NCBI RefSeq assembly: GCF_030499515.1
Contig: NZ_JASTWJ010000001.1
Coordinates: 3,142,001 to 3,206,000 of the forward strand
Length of the DNA: 64,000 nt
Direction of reading: 5' to 3'
Source: Streptomyces sp. DT2A-34
Lineage (GTDB): Bacteria > Actinomycetota > Actinomycetes > Streptomycetales > Streptomycetaceae
The position numbers were made by a program, and so were the translations under genes. Positions within the stretch are counted from its first letter, which is position 1, and each line of letters opens with the position of its first letter. Shown here piece after piece: positions 7,943 to 18,016 of this stretch. The notes beneath the pieces are model-generated. The model was not told where the DNA came from, did no database searches, and saw only the letters and a program-made list of their open reading frames with translations.

Positions 7943-8579
7943 TTTGTCTTACCCCTTAGATCTTCATTGGTTGAGGGTGGCCACTCCTGGTGAGGGGTGG
8001 GCGGGACCGCGCATGCCCCGATCTGTTGATGCGTACGGGTCATACGCGACGAGCGCGCCGCACACGCGCCCTGAGCCCCGGATGAGGGGTGTAAAGAACC
8101 TTCTTACCGGACGGACGGCATCGACGACGAGCCCAATACGTGCAAGGTCACATGACGTGAAGGGAAACACGTTCACCGACGACACGGATCGAACACGGCC
8201 CGGCAACGACAGCGGTGCGCTTCATGGCGAAATAAGCGAACAATCGGCACCGCAGGCCCCAAAGGCCACGAACTCCCGCAAACTACGCACCACACTGACC
8301 CATATCCTGAGATGCGCCGAAGATCTTCCGGTCGGGAGGGCAGATCTCCGTAGAAGGTGCGGTCAGGATGTACCGACCTGAGGCGGTTCGAGGGTCACCC
8401 GTTATCCGATTTTGACATGGCGGGCGTCCTGAATGGCTCAGACCGAATGGCAAGATGCCGTAATCACACGAGGTCGCGACACTCGAAGACGTGTGTTCTC
8501 GTCGACCATCGCAGTGCCGAACCCATCGGCAGCTGTACGCCCCATCGGCAACTCCACCCATCCGCCGGAGGAACCCACC
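7943..8579. other. 637-bp divergent intergenic region, malic enzyme / glutamate ABC operon
   Basis: No supported gene. It must hold both promoters. A TTGACA at 8412-8417 is a possible -35 for the ABC operon, but no good -10 follows at standard spacing. The segment around 8150-8300 is noticeably less GC-rich than its surroundings. Confidence 0.5.
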
Positions 8580-9539
8580 ATGACCGCACGCTCCACCCGT
8601 CGTACGACCGCCGCACGCTCCCGGCTGGCCGCGGTCGGCTCGATCGCGGTCGCAGGCGCACTGATTCTCACCGGCTGCGGTGACCAGACCAAGGACAACG
8701 GCTCGGAGGGCACCGGCGCCGCCACGGCGGCCGCCCCGCTCGCCGACAAGCTGCCCAAGGAAATCCGCGACAAGGGCGTCATCAAGGTCGGCTCGGACAT
8801 CGCGTACGCGCCGGTCGAGTTCAAGGACAGCTCCGGCAAGACGGTCGGCATCGACCCCGACCTCGCCGACGCCATGGGCAAGCAGCTGGGCGTGAAGTTC
8901 GAGTTCGAGAACGGCATCTTCGACAGCCTGATCACGGGTCTGCGCTCCAAGCGCTACGACATCGCCATGTCCGCGATGACCGACACGAAGAACCGCCAGG
9001 AGGGCATCGACTCCGACACGGGCAAGAAGGTCGGTGAAGGCGTCGACTTCGTGGACTACTTCACCGCCGGTGTCTCGATCTACACCCAGAAGGGCAAGAA
9101 CACCGACATCAAGACCTGGTCGGACCTGTGCGGCAAGAAGATCGTGCTGCAGCGCGGCTCGGTCTCCGAGGACCTGGCGAAGGCCGAGGCCAAGAAGTGC
9201 ACCGGTGGTAAGACGATCTCCATCGAGGCCTTCGACAACGACCAGCAGGCCCAGACCCGCCTGCGCGCGGGCGGCGCGGACGCCGGCTCCTCCGACTTCC
9301 CCGTGGCCGCGTACGCCGTGAAGACCTCCGGCGGCGGCAACGACTTCCAGATCGTCGGCGAGCAGGTCGAGGCCGCTCCTTACGGCATCGCGGTCGCCAA
9401 GAACAACACGCAGCTGCGTGACGCCCTGAAGGCCGCCCTGGACGCGATCATCGCGAACGGCGAGTACGACAAGGTCATCAAGAAGTGGGGCGTCGAGGAC
9501 GGCGCGGTGAAGGAAGCCACCATCAACGGCGGCAAGTGA
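8580..9539 (+). CDS. glutamate-type ABC transporter, substrate-binding lipoprotein
   Basis: A 319-residue extracytoplasmic binding protein. ATG 8580 follows GGAGGAAC. The N-terminus is Arg-rich with a hydrophobic core and the lipobox LILTGCGD, so it is lipid-anchored after cleavage before Cys. The mature part carries family-3 solute-binding signatures (IKVGSDIAYAPVEFKDSSGK, GIDPDLADAMGKQLGVKFEF). It is the first gene of a three-gene importer operon and hands polar amino acids, probably glutamate, to the permease. The exact ligand is inferred from family and from memory of the syntenic S. coelicolor operon. Confidence 0.9.
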   Translation: MTARSTRRTTAARSRLAAVGSIAVAGALILTGCGDQTKDNGSEGTGAATAAAPLADKLPKEIRDKGVIKVGSDIAYAPVEFKDSSGKTVGIDPDLADAMGKQLGVKFEFENGIFDSLITGLRSKRYDIAMSAMTDTKNRQEGIDSDTGKKVGEGVDFVDYFTAGVSIYTQKGKNTDIKTWSDLCGKKIVLQRGSVSEDLAKAEAKKCTGGKTISIEAFDNDQQAQTRLRAGGADAGSSDFPVAAYAVKTSGGGNDFQIVGEQVEAAPYGIAVAKNNTQLRDALKAALDAIIANGEYDKVIKKWGVEDGAVKEATINGGK

Positions 9540-9574
9540 CCGCGCCGAGCAGCGGGCACTGAAAGGCAACACCT

Positions 9575-10509
9575 GTGACTGTTGACATCGACAAGACGGA
9601 CGGGCCGGCGGACACTCCGCCGGCCGGCGCGGAGGCGATCAAGGCCGTCCCGGTCCGCCACTACGGGCGGTACGTCTCCGCCGCCGTCGCGCTCGCCCTG
9701 CTGGGCGGCATCGTGTACGCGTTCTCCCAGGGCAAGATCAACTGGGGTGCGATCCCGGACTACTTCTTCAACGACCGCATCCTCAGCGGTGTGGGCAAGA
9801 CGCTCCTGCTGACCGTCCTGTCCATGCTGATCGGCATCGTCGGCGGCATCATGCTCGCGGTGATGCGCCTGTCGAAGAACCCCGTGACCTCGTCCATCGC
9901 GTGGTTCTACATCTGGTTCTTCCGCGGGACCCCGGTCCTGGTCCAGCTCATCGTCTGGTTCAACCTGGGCCTGGTCTTCGAGTACATCAACCTCGGTCCG
10001 TTCTACAAGGACGAGTGGTCGGACTTCATGACCCCGTTCCTGACGGCGCTGCTCGGCCTGGGTCTCAACGAGGCCGCGTACATGGCGGAGATCTGCCGCG
10101 CCGGTCTGCTGGCGGTCGACGAGGGCCAGACCGAGGCCGCGCACGCGCTGGGCATGAGCCACTCCAAGACGCTGCGCCGGATCGTCATCCCGCAGGCGAT
10201 GCGCGTGATCGTGCCCCCGACGGGCAACGAGGTCATCAACATGCTGAAGACGACCTCGCTGGTGTCCGTCGTCCAGTACTCCGAACTGCTCCGAGTCGCC
10301 CAGGACATCGGCCAGACCTCCGGCGCCCCCGCCGAGATGCTGTTCCTCGCCGCCGCCTGGTATCTGCTGCTGACGTCGATCTTCAGCGTCGGCCAGTACT
10401 ACCTCGAGCGGTACTACGCCCGCGGCGCCATGCGCCAGCTGCCGCCGACACCGTGGCAGAAGGTCAAGGCGAACCTGCTCTCCTTCTCCAACCGGCAGGG
10501 GGTCTCGGC

Positions 10510-10513
<4 letters not shown>
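9575..10513 (+). CDS. glutamate-type ABC transporter permease
   Basis: A 312-residue HisM/GltK-type permease from GTG 9575. About five membrane spans are visible, with the first after a roughly 30-residue cytoplasmic tail. The EAA coupling loop reads [20 protein letters not shown], contacting the ATPase. Only one permease gene is present, so the transporter probably works as a homodimer, unlike the GluC/GluD pair of Corynebacterium. Its stop overlaps the ATPase start (ATGA). Confidence 0.92.
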
Positions 10514-11316
<803 letters not shown>

Positions 11317-11337
11317 TTCTCGAGGGATGCGATCCCG

Positions 11338-11375
11338 GCGTGGGCTCCGTGGCCATTCCGGCTCGGAGCCCACGC
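11338..11375 (+). terminator. first terminator after the ABC operon
   Basis: GCGTGGGCTCCG (11338-11349) pairs perfectly with CGGAGCCCACGC (11364-11375), starting 22 bp past the stop. Confidence 0.75.
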
Positions 11376-11515
11376 GCCACCTCAGAAGAACCTCATCCAT
11401 GGGGGCATTGCTCGCCGTCGGTGTGATCGACGGACCACGGGCGCGGCGGCGAGTGCCACGATGCGAACGGCGCCGAGAAAAGACACGGCCTGCGAGGACC
11501 GGCGAAGCTTCTCGA

Positions 11516-11553
11516 CGAAAGGGGCGGTACGGATTCCGTACCCGCCCCTTTCG
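11516..11553. terminator. terminator hairpin next to the methyltransferase 3' end
   Basis: CGAAAGGGGCGGTACGG (11516-11532) pairs with CCGTACCCGCCCCTTTCG (11536-11553), with a single bulged base and a 3-nt loop. It lies between convergent genes and can serve both. Confidence 0.75.
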
Positions 11554-11587
11554 CGTTTCCGCGCCGCTGTTCACATCCGTGCCGGAT

Positions 11588-12445
11588 TTACGGGACATCC
11601 CCCTTCGACGTCCGCCCGAAAGCCTCTTCGGTGTCCGTCCGAAAGCCTCGAAGCGGCGCCCGCGGCCCGCCCTGCTTCAGCGCCAGCAGCAGCGTGTCCG
11701 AGGGCGAGCACCACACCGGCCGCGCCTCCCCGAACCCCTTCTCGCGCAGTACGCGCGCGTGCCACTCGGGGGACGGCATCTCGCCCTCGGCGTGCTCGCC
11801 GTAGATCTCGAAGCGCTGGGCCGTGGGCCCGGCCAGTACCGGGTCCTTGGCCGCGAGCTGCCACCACTCGGACCAGTCGAGGGCGCCGTCCCGCTTGGCC
11901 TGATCCATGCGGGCGTGGCGCAGGGCGCGCTCCGCCGCGTTGATCCGGGGCGTCGAGTCGTCGATCATGTGGTCCGCGTTCAGGAAGACACCGCCGTCGC
12001 GGACGAGCTCCGCGACCTGACCGTAGAGGGCCGCGAGGGGTTCACGGTGCAGCCAGTGCAGGGCCGTGGCGGTCAGGACGGCGTCGTACGAGTCGTACGG
12101 CAGCCGCGCCGGCCAGTCCGGCGTCTTGAGGTCGGCCGTCACGAACGAGACCCGCTCGTCGTCCGCGAAGGTGCCCTCGGCGATAGCGAGGAGTGCCGGG
12201 TCGAGGTCGACGCCGGTGCTGACGGCGTCCGGGAACCGGGCGAGCAGCCGGGCCGTGATACTTCCCGTGCCGCACGCGAGGTCGAGCACGCGCGGGGCGG
12301 GGCCGACGAGGGCCTCGACCATGTCGAGCATGATCCTGAACCGTTCCTCGCGGTCGGGCATGTACCACTCCTGCTGCCGGTCCCAGCTCTCCTGCCAGGC
12401 GGCCCAGTCGGCTCCGGCCGTGGTGGTGATGTCCGTGTCCGTCAT
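11588..12445 (-). CDS. class I SAM-dependent methyltransferase
   Basis: A 285-residue protein starting at ATG 12445, behind GGAGGGG. Motif I reads VLDLACGTGSITARLL, followed by GVDLDPALLAIAE and FVTADLKTPDW, the AdoMet-binding core. The C-terminal third lacks features that would name the acceptor. It is divergent from the CGNR regulator gene. The substrate is unknown. Confidence 0.85.
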   Translation of the reverse strand: MTDTDITTTAGADWAAWQESWDRQQEWYMPDREERFRIMLDMVEALVGPAPRVLDLACGTGSITARLLARFPDAVSTGVDLDPALLAIAEGTFADDERVSFVTADLKTPDWPARLPYDSYDAVLTATALHWLHREPLAALYGQVAELVRDGGVFLNADHMIDDSTPRINAAERALRHARMDQAKRDGALDWSEWWQLAAKDPVLAGPTAQRFEIYGEHAEGEMPSPEWHARVLREKGFGEARPVWCSPSDTLLLALKQGGPRAPLRGFRTDTEEAFGRTSKGDVP

Positions 12446-12545
12446 CGAGCCCCTCCATCGCACACGTCACGTAATACCCTGGAAGCACGATCAGCTGTTA
12501 CCTCGACCGCACCACGACGATAGAACGCCTCCGTAAGGACTACAA

Positions 12546-13175
12546 GTGGAACTGGCCTATTACTCGGATTACGCCGTACGACTCGTCAACAGCGAGGACC
12601 CGGCCCGGGGCAAGGACTCGCTGACCTCGGTCGAGGCCGTCCGCGACCTGTTCGGCGTCAGCCAGGAGGCGGGCCGCCGTGCCACCGACGCCGACGTCAC
12701 CCGCTTCCGCTCGGTCCGCGCACGGCTGAGGGCGGTCTTCGAGGCGGCGGACAAGGGCGACGAAGCGCTGGCCGTGAACCTGCTGAACTCCCTCCTCCTG
12801 GAGTTCCCGGTGAGCCCGCAGATCTCCGGCCACGACTTCCGGGACGACGACGGCCGCCCCCTGTGGCACATGCACCTGGCGGACCACCCGTCGAACGCGA
12901 CCGCCGGCTACGCGGCCATCGCGGCGATGGGACTGGCCTTCCACCTCACCGAGTACGGCGTGGACCGCCTGGGCCTGTGCGAGGCGGCCCCGTGCCGCAA
13001 CGCCTACCTCGACACGTCCACCAACCGCTCCCGGCGCTACTGCTCGGACCGCTGCGCGACCCGCGCCAATGTGGCCGCCTACCGCGCCCGCAAGCGCTTG
13101 GAGGCCGACCGGTCGGCGAACACGGGCCGCACGGCCGACACCGCCCAGCGCGCCCGCGCGAACGGCGAGCGCTGA
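12546..13175 (+). CDS. CGNR zinc-finger (ABATE domain) putative regulator
   Basis: A 209-residue protein from GTG 12546, behind AAGGA. It has an N-terminal ABATE-type domain (residues about 5-150) and a C-terminal CGNR zinc finger, where the characteristic motif appears as CRNAYLDTSTNRSRRYCSDRC with Cys pairs spaced for metal binding. Such proteins are putative stress regulators. Its last 97 bp overlap the 3' end of sodX on the opposite strand. Confidence 0.85.
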   Translation: MELAYYSDYAVRLVNSEDPARGKDSLTSVEAVRDLFGVSQEAGRRATDADVTRFRSVRARLRAVFEAADKGDEALAVNLLNSLLLEFPVSPQISGHDFRDDDGRPLWHMHLADHPSNATAGYAAIAAMGLAFHLTEYGVDRLGLCEAAPCRNAYLDTSTNRSRRYCSDRCATRANVAAYRARKRLEADRSANTGRTADTAQRARANGER

Positions 13176-13513
13176 TCGGGCTTGCGCGGCCGGTACCGGA
13201 AGCGGACCTTGCCCAGAATCAGCTCGTCCGGCACGACTCCGTAGTCGGTGCTGTCCCCACCGGCGTAGGCATTGTCCCCGAGCACCCACCACCCACCTTC
13301 ACGCCGCTCCGCGGCCCGCTTGACGACGAGCAGGTCCTGCTGGAACGGATGCCGCAGCACCACCACGTCCCCGGGCCTGATCCGGCCCCGGTGCCACACC
13401 ACGAGCAGGTCTCCGTGGTACAGCGTCGGCACCATGGACGGCCCCGTCACCTCGGCCCACCCGAAGGGCTGAGCGTCCCGCCCGCGCTCGGCGTCCTGCG
13501 ACAACTCCGGCAT
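13079..13513 (-). CDS. sodX: SodX, S26-type signal peptidase for Ni-SOD maturation
   Basis: A 144-residue S26-family serine peptidase. The catalytic Ser lies in VTGPSMVPTLYHGD, the Lys in QQDLLVVKRAAE, and WVLGDNAYAGGDSTDYG is the third conserved box. No membrane anchor is evident, as expected for SodX, which removes the SodN leader in the cytoplasm so that Ni can bind. ATG 13513 has GGGAGG eight bases upstream, whereas the longer in-frame ATG at 13582 has none. It is divergent from sodN. Its 3' end overlaps the CGNR gene by 97 bp. Confidence 0.9.
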   Translation of the reverse strand: MPELSQDAERGRDAQPFGWAEVTGPSMVPTLYHGDLLVVWHRGRIRPGDVVVLRHPFQQDLLVVKRAAERREGGWWVLGDNAYAGGDSTDYGVVPDELILGKVRFRYRPRKPDQRSPFARARWAVSAVRPVFADRSASKRLRAR

Positions 13514-13658
13514 CCCCGGCACCTCCCCGGTACTGTCCTCCACCAGTCTCAGTCTGACCCTGGACTTTTGTCCTAAGCCCATGGGGGCACTCGCGAAAAC
13601 CCGTCTTGCAGGGAGTAATGTCCCACCTGAGAAGACGATCACGAGGAAGGAACGCTCC

Positions 13659-14054
13659 ATGCTTTCCCGCCTGTTTGCCCCCAAGGTCAAGGTCAGCGCA
13701 CACTGCGACCTGCCCTGCGGTGTGTACGACCCGGCCCAGGCCCGCATCGAGGCGGAGTCGGTGAAGGCCGTCCAGGAAAAGATGGCCGCCAACGACGACC
13801 CGCACTTCCAGGCGCGTGCCACCGTCATCAAGGAGCAGCGCGCCGAGCTCGCCAAGCACCACGTCTCGGTGCTCTGGAGCGACTACTTCAAGCCCCCGCA
13901 CTTCGAGAAGTACCCGGAGCTGCACCAGCTGGTCAACGATGCCCTGAAGGCCCTCTCGGCCGCCAAGGCCTCCACCGACCCGGCCACCGGGCAGAAGGCG
14001 CTGGACTACATCGCCCAGATCGACAAGATCTTCTGGGAGACCAAGAAGGCTTGA
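13659..14054 (+). CDS. sodN: nickel superoxide dismutase precursor
   Basis: A 131-residue protein from ATG 13659, behind AGGAAGG. The 14-residue leader MLSRLFAPKVKVSA is followed by HCDLPCGVYD, the nickel hook: after cleavage the N-terminal His and the two Cys bind Ni. The rest is the four-helix bundle of the Ni-SOD family at full length. Its 3' end (encoding ETKKA and the stop) is the att site used by the integrated element, and the coding sequence is left complete. In Streptomyces, Ni-SOD is the Ni-replete superoxide dismutase. Confidence 0.97.
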   Translation: MLSRLFAPKVKVSAHCDLPCGVYDPAQARIEAESVKAVQEKMAANDDPHFQARATVIKEQRAELAKHHVSVLWSDYFKPPHFEKYPELHQLVNDALKALSAAKASTDPATGQKALDYIAQIDKIFWETKKA

Positions 14055-14065
14055 TCTTCGATCAT
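14036..14065. other. attL, left attachment site in the 3' end of sodN
   Basis: The 30 bp from GGAGACCAAGAAGGC onward match 31705-31734 at 27 positions. It begins inside the last codons of sodN and extends past its stop into the 3' end of int. A perfect 15-bp core is followed by three C/T differences. Confidence 0.85.
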
Positions 14066-15216
14066 GCCGTTTGACCTGCGATTTCCTTGGTCGCTCGGTC
14101 ATCCAGTCCGCACCCGGTCCGCAGGCCGCCGAGAACGGCGTCCATGACGGTCCGGGTGCGGTCTTCTTCGCCCGGCCACAGGTGCGCGTAGATCCGCAGC
14201 GTGATGACGGCGGACGCGTGGCCGAGGACGAGCTGGACCTGCTGGACGCTCGCTCCGCCTGCGATGAGGGCGGAGGCGTAGAAGTGGCGCAGGTCGTGGG
14301 TCACCGTGTGTGGCAGCTCGACGGGCTTGCGGCCCTCGCGTTCGGCCGCCTCACTCTCCGCCTTCTGCAGCTCCTTACGAGCGCAGTTCCATTCGGTCTT
14401 CCAGCGGCGGTAGTTGAGCGGTTCACCCTCCTCCATCGTGAACAGCCACTCCTTGGAGGGGCGTGCGGCGAGGTGCGTGAGAAGCGCGTCAGTGACGACC
14501 TCACCGACCGGGACAGTCCGCCGGGACTTTGCGGTCTTCGGCGGCCCGATCTTCCCGGACTGAAGGCGCTGGCGCTCGACGCGAATAGTGCCGGCCTTGA
14601 AGTCGACGTCCGACACCTTGAGGCCGAGCAACTCGCCTATTCGCAACCCTGATCCGGCGAGCGTAACGATCGCCGCGCGGATGTACGGCGGCATCACGCG
14701 GGCCATGGCCTCGACCTGCACGACCGTGGGCGGGGTGACCTCCTCGTCCGGCATGGGCGGGAGCGTGACCCGGCGGCACGGGCTGGACGCGATGACCTTG
14801 TCCTCCACGGCCGCCGTCATGAGGCGTACGAGGACGTCGTAGACGTTCCGCACACTGCCGGGGCCGAGCAGCTCGGACAGGCTCTTGAAGAGCACCTGGA
14901 GGTCGTTGCGGCGTATCGCAGCCATCGCGCGGGAGCCGAGCGCCGGGACGAGGTGGAGCCGGAGCGCGTTGTCGGTGATCCGCTCGCCCGCCTCGCTGGC
15001 GATGAGCGACTCCTCCCACTTCTTCGCGTACTTCTCGAACGTGATCCGTCCGGCGCGGGGATCGACGTACTGGCCCGTGACGATGCTGGCCGTGACCTCG
15101 TCGAGCCAGCGTTGGGCGTCGAGCTTGCGGTCGAAGTGGCGGGCGTGCTCCTTGCCGTCGAGGTCGCGGTAGCGGGCTCGCCATTTGCCGTTGGGGCGCT
15201 TTTGGATGTTGGCCAA
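14062..15216 (-). CDS. int: tyrosine recombinase / phage-type integrase
   Basis: A 384-residue integrase. TTG 15216 (encoding MANIQKRPNGKWRARYRD) is preceded by GGGAGA. The N-terminal arm-binding domain is residues 1-55, the SAM-like core-binding domain about 60-165, and the catalytic domain about 175-370, with Arg in GSGLRIGELLGL, HDLRHFYASAL (His-x-x-Arg), LGHAS and the Tyr in ITLRIYAHLW. All catalytic residues are present. Its 3' end reaches into attL and it is convergent with sodN. It should catalyse site-specific integration and, with Xis, excision. Confidence 0.95.
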   Translation of the reverse strand: MANIQKRPNGKWRARYRDLDGKEHARHFDRKLDAQRWLDEVTASIVTGQYVDPRAGRITFEKYAKKWEESLIASEAGERITDNALRLHLVPALGSRAMAAIRRNDLQVLFKSLSELLGPGSVRNVYDVLVRLMTAAVEDKVIASSPCRRVTLPPMPDEEVTPPTVVQVEAMARVMPPYIRAAIVTLAGSGLRIGELLGLKVSDVDFKAGTIRVERQRLQSGKIGPPKTAKSRRTVPVGEVVTDALLTHLAARPSKEWLFTMEEGEPLNYRRWKTEWNCARKELQKAESEAAEREGRKPVELPHTVTHDLRHFYASALIAGGASVQQVQLVLGHASAVITLRIYAHLWPGEEDRTRTVMDAVLGGLRTGCGLDDRATKEIAGQTA

Positions 15217-15237
15217 GTGGCTTCTCCCTTAGGTTGG

Positions 15238-15741
15238 TTATCGGTAGTAGCCGCCGCCCTCGATGTACTCGGTGAGGGTGCGGGCGTCGCGCTCCTCGCC
15301 CATGAGGCGAAGGCACTGCTCGTGGATGGCTCGTGAGCTGTCGGGGTGGGTCTGGATGTGCTCGGCGATGCCGACGACGGCGTGGTGCAGGCGGTCCTCG
15401 GCGTCGCGTGTCTCGTAGTACGCCTCGACGGCTTCCTGGACGAGGCGTCTGCTGTCGAGGTCCAGCCCTTCCAGCGGCGGGGACATCAGCTCTTCTAGGG
15501 GCAGTTCGAAGACGCGGGCGAAGGCGAGGGCTTCGTCGACGTTGATGCGCCGACGTGGCGTGCCGTTCTCGATGCGCCAGACCGCGGTCTGGTTCATCTT
15601 GACGCCGGCCTTGGACACCCGGTCCGCCAGCTCGGTCGTGCTCCACCCCCTGACCTCGCGCTCCAGCGCCACCCGCGCAGCGATGTTGCCCTCGCTGTAG
15701 AGCAGCGGCAGTTCACCGCCGTCGCCCTTGTCGCCTGTCAT
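15238..15741 (-). CDS. XRE-family regulator of the element
   Basis: A 167-residue protein. ATG 15741 follows GGAGGTG. The HTH lies at residues about 20-75 (ALEREVRGWSTTELADRVSK, MNQTAVWRIENGTPRRRINV). The C-terminal part is helical and without recognisable enzyme motifs. It is transcribed just ahead of int, separated from it by only 21 bp, and is divergent from xis, the usual position of an element's repressor. Control of int and xis is inferred. Confidence 0.8.
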   Translation of the reverse strand: MTGDKGDGGELPLLYSEGNIAARVALEREVRGWSTTELADRVSKAGVKMNQTAVWRIENGTPRRRINVDEALAFARVFELPLEELMSPPLEGLDLDSRRLVQEAVEAYYETRDAEDRLHHAVVGIAEHIQTHPDSSRAIHEQCLRLMGEERDARTLTEYIEGGGYYR

Positions 15742-15771
15742 CACACCTCCAGCATGACCATCCCTATCCAT

Positions 15772-15865
15772 ATTGAAACACATGCTATGCGATTTGGCTA
15801 ACCGGCGATCGTCGAGCACACTTTATGCAGATCGGATTGCCGCCTAGTCGAATTGGAACGCATGC
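15772..15865. promoter_or_regulatory. direct-repeat operator candidate between regulator and xis
   Basis: ATTGAAACACATGC (15772-15785) and ATTGGAACGCATGC (15852-15865) match at 12 of 14 positions and flank the divergent promoter region. The second copy overlaps the xis start. They could be sites for the XRE regulator or for Xis. Confidence 0.4.
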
Positions 15866-16056
15866 GATACCTGACCACCGCCGAGGTCGCCGAGCGCTAC
15901 CGCACGGCCGAGAGCACCGTCCGCTACTGGCGCCAGATCGACAAAGGCCCACGCGGCATCAAGATCCGCAAGCGGGTGCTGTACCCCGAGGCCGAGCTGC
16001 TGCGATACGAGCGGACGCTGGCCGACGGCCGAGACGAGTGGGGCCTGGCTTCCTGA
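15862..16056 (+). CDS. xis: excisionase-like small HTH protein
   Basis: A 64-residue protein (MRYLTTAEVAERYRTAESTV, then RYWRQIDKGPRGIKI and RVLYPEAELLRYERTL) with the winged HTH of the Xis/AlpA/MerR-like family. ATG 15862 has GGAA close upstream; TTG 15853 in frame is an alternative start. It is divergent from the regulator, and a strong hairpin follows. It is the expected directionality factor for the integrase. Confidence 0.8.
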   Translation: MRYLTTAEVAERYRTAESTVRYWRQIDKGPRGIKIRKRVLYPEAELLRYERTLADGRDEWGLAS

Positions 16057-16083
16057 GCTGCCGGAAGCCCCGGACACAGCAAC

Positions 16084-16111
16084 GGCCCTCGGCGAGCCAA
16101 CGCCGAGGGCC
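16084..16111 (+). terminator. terminator after xis
   Basis: GGCCCTCGGCG (16084-16094) pairs perfectly with CGCCGAGGGCC (16101-16111). The tight 6-nt loop lies 27 bp past the xis stop. Confidence 0.8.
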
Positions 16112-16268
16112 GGAGACTCCCCTGCCGACTGCCCATCCCTGAACGAACGAGCTGGTGAGGGGCGGGACCTTCCCCGTCCTGCCTCTCACCGGAGAGGAAC
16201 GTCTACGGAGGACTCTACGTCCCCCACCACCACGTACACATCCGCCAATACCGTCTGGCCAACGGCTG

Positions 16269-16627
16269 CGGTCCCCGGCCGGGGCATCCCCTGGCACCGC
16301 GGAGACCAGGCGCACACACGGTCCCCCACATTGGGGACCGCCGAGCACTCGGCCGATGCACAAACACACGGTCCCCAGCCTCCCGCTGACCCCGCTGTCG
16401 GGGACCGTCCCCGCGACATACCCGGTGCTCGGTCCCCGCAAGCCCCGGTCCCCGTATCCACATCCGGCGGAAACCTACAGGCCGGCGGCGCGAAAACGGG
16501 GACCGGTCCCCAAAGCGTGGAAGTTGCACCAGGGGACCGCAATGGGGACCGTGATCGCGGTCCCCGCCGGCCGCTGGGGACCGACGGTCCCATCGAGGGG
16601 GCCATGCAGCACGTGATCGCGGTCCCC
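16269..16627. repeat. iteron-like cluster of GGGGACCG, candidate replication origin or operator
   Basis: The octamer GGGGACCG occurs 14 times exactly within 359 bp: forward at 16333, 16400, 16498, 16532, 16544 and 16576; reverse at 16269, 16319, 16369, 16430, 16446, 16504, 16558 and 16620. A 7/8 copy lies at 16585. Two copies fuse into the perfect palindrome GGGGACCGGTCCCC (16498-16511). The cluster ends at the start of the DUF3631 ATPase gene, so it is well placed as an origin or as binding sites for that protein. Confidence 0.85.
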
Positions 16628-17868
16628 GATGGCGGGTCGGGCACCGGAAACCACGAAGGCACCGGCATCGAGTCGGCTGCTGACGGTGCCGCGCTGCTGG
16701 ACGAGTTGCGGTCGGCGATCGCCAAGTACGCGGTGCTGCCCAGCCAGGAGGCGTTGATCGCGGTCACGTTGTGGGTGGCGGCCACCCACATCCAGCCCGC
16801 GCTGCAGCACGCTCCCCGCCTGGCGGTGCTCGGGCCGACCAAGGGGTGCGGCAAGTCCCGCGTCCTGGACGTGCTCCACGAGACCGTCCACCAGCCGATC
16901 ATGACGGTGAACATGTCCACGGCGGTGCTCTTCCGGGTCATCGGCAAGAACCCGCGCACGCTCCTGGTGGACGAGGCCGACGCCATCTTCAGCAAGGCGG
17001 GCGACAACGAGGAGCTGCGCGGCCTGCTGAACGCCGGACACCAGCGCAACCGGCCCGCCTGGCGCATCTCCGGACCGGAACACAAGCCGACCCCGTATCC
17101 GACCTTCGCCATGGCCGCGCTGGCCGCGATCGGCGACCTGCCCGACACGATCACGGACCGAGCGGTCGTGCTCTGCAAAAGCGCAAGCCCGGCGAGAAGG
17201 TCACCCCGTTCCGCTCGCGCTACGCGGTACCGGAGCTGAACGCGCTGCGCGACAAGCTGGCCGCGTGGCTGACCCCACTGCAGGCCACCGCTGCCCGACT
17301 GGTGCCACAGATGCCGGTCGAGGACCGGGCCGCGGATACCTGGGAGCCGCTGGTCATCGTCGCCGACATGGCCGGCGGTCACTGGCCCGCGAGTGCTCGG
17401 GCGGCCTGTGTGGCGATGACCCGCAACGAGGTCGCCCAGGACGAGCAGACCAGCCTGAAGACGCGTCTGCTGCGGGACATCCGCCGCGTCTTCGCCGAGC
17501 GGGACAACCCCGAGGCCCTGCGCACCCATGACCTGGTCCAGGAGCTCACCGTGGATGCCGAAGCGCCGTGGGCGGAGTACGGCACCAAGGGCCTGAACGC
17601 CTACCACCTGGCCAATCTGCTGCGGGACTTCAACATCAGCCCGGCCAACTACCGCTTCGAGGAGGGCAGGCAGGCCAAGGCGTACATGCGCAACCGGTTC
17701 CTCGACGCCTGGGCCCGCTACTGCCCCGACCCCGCTCAACCGGCCACCGCGCCCACACAAGAGGTCACACCGGCACCTCCAGCCAAGGGCCAGTCACCCG
17801 CTGCCCCGAGGGGAACCCTGCCCGTCGGCCCGCCCGGCGGCATCGCGGGCCCCAAGCGCGCCCGCTAA
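16604..17868 (+). pseudogene. DUF3631 ATPase (replication/primase-associated), frameshifted
   Basis: Two frames together encode one DUF3631 protein. The first part, from ATG 16604, has Walker A GPTKGCGKSRVLDVL, Walker B TLLVDEADAIF and the sensor region ending DRAVVL at 17173. The continuation (QKRKPGEKVTPFRSRY onward) is in another frame from about 17176 to 17868. The family motif expected at the junction is roughly VVLRM-QKRKPGE, which a loss of four bases between 17173 and 17176 would explain; a one-base loss is also possible. DUF3631 ATPases are common on Streptomyces integrative elements and plasmids. An upstream extension through the iterons is open but low-complexity and was not used. 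Confidence 0.8.
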
Positions 17869-18016
17869 CCCACCTTCCCCTGGGCTCGTCGCACGCCGTC
17901 GCGTCCGTCCCCACGCAGGTCAGCGCGGGGACGGACGTCCGCGCCGATACGGATCTCTCCGTACCTGCGGTGCGTTGTAGGGCGTGGACGTACCAGGGGG
18001 AAGCGTGGGCGAGCAC

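Noticed and set aside
14036..14065. tRNA gene as the integration site
   Set aside because: No cloverleaf is present at either end; the repeat is the end of the sodN coding sequence.
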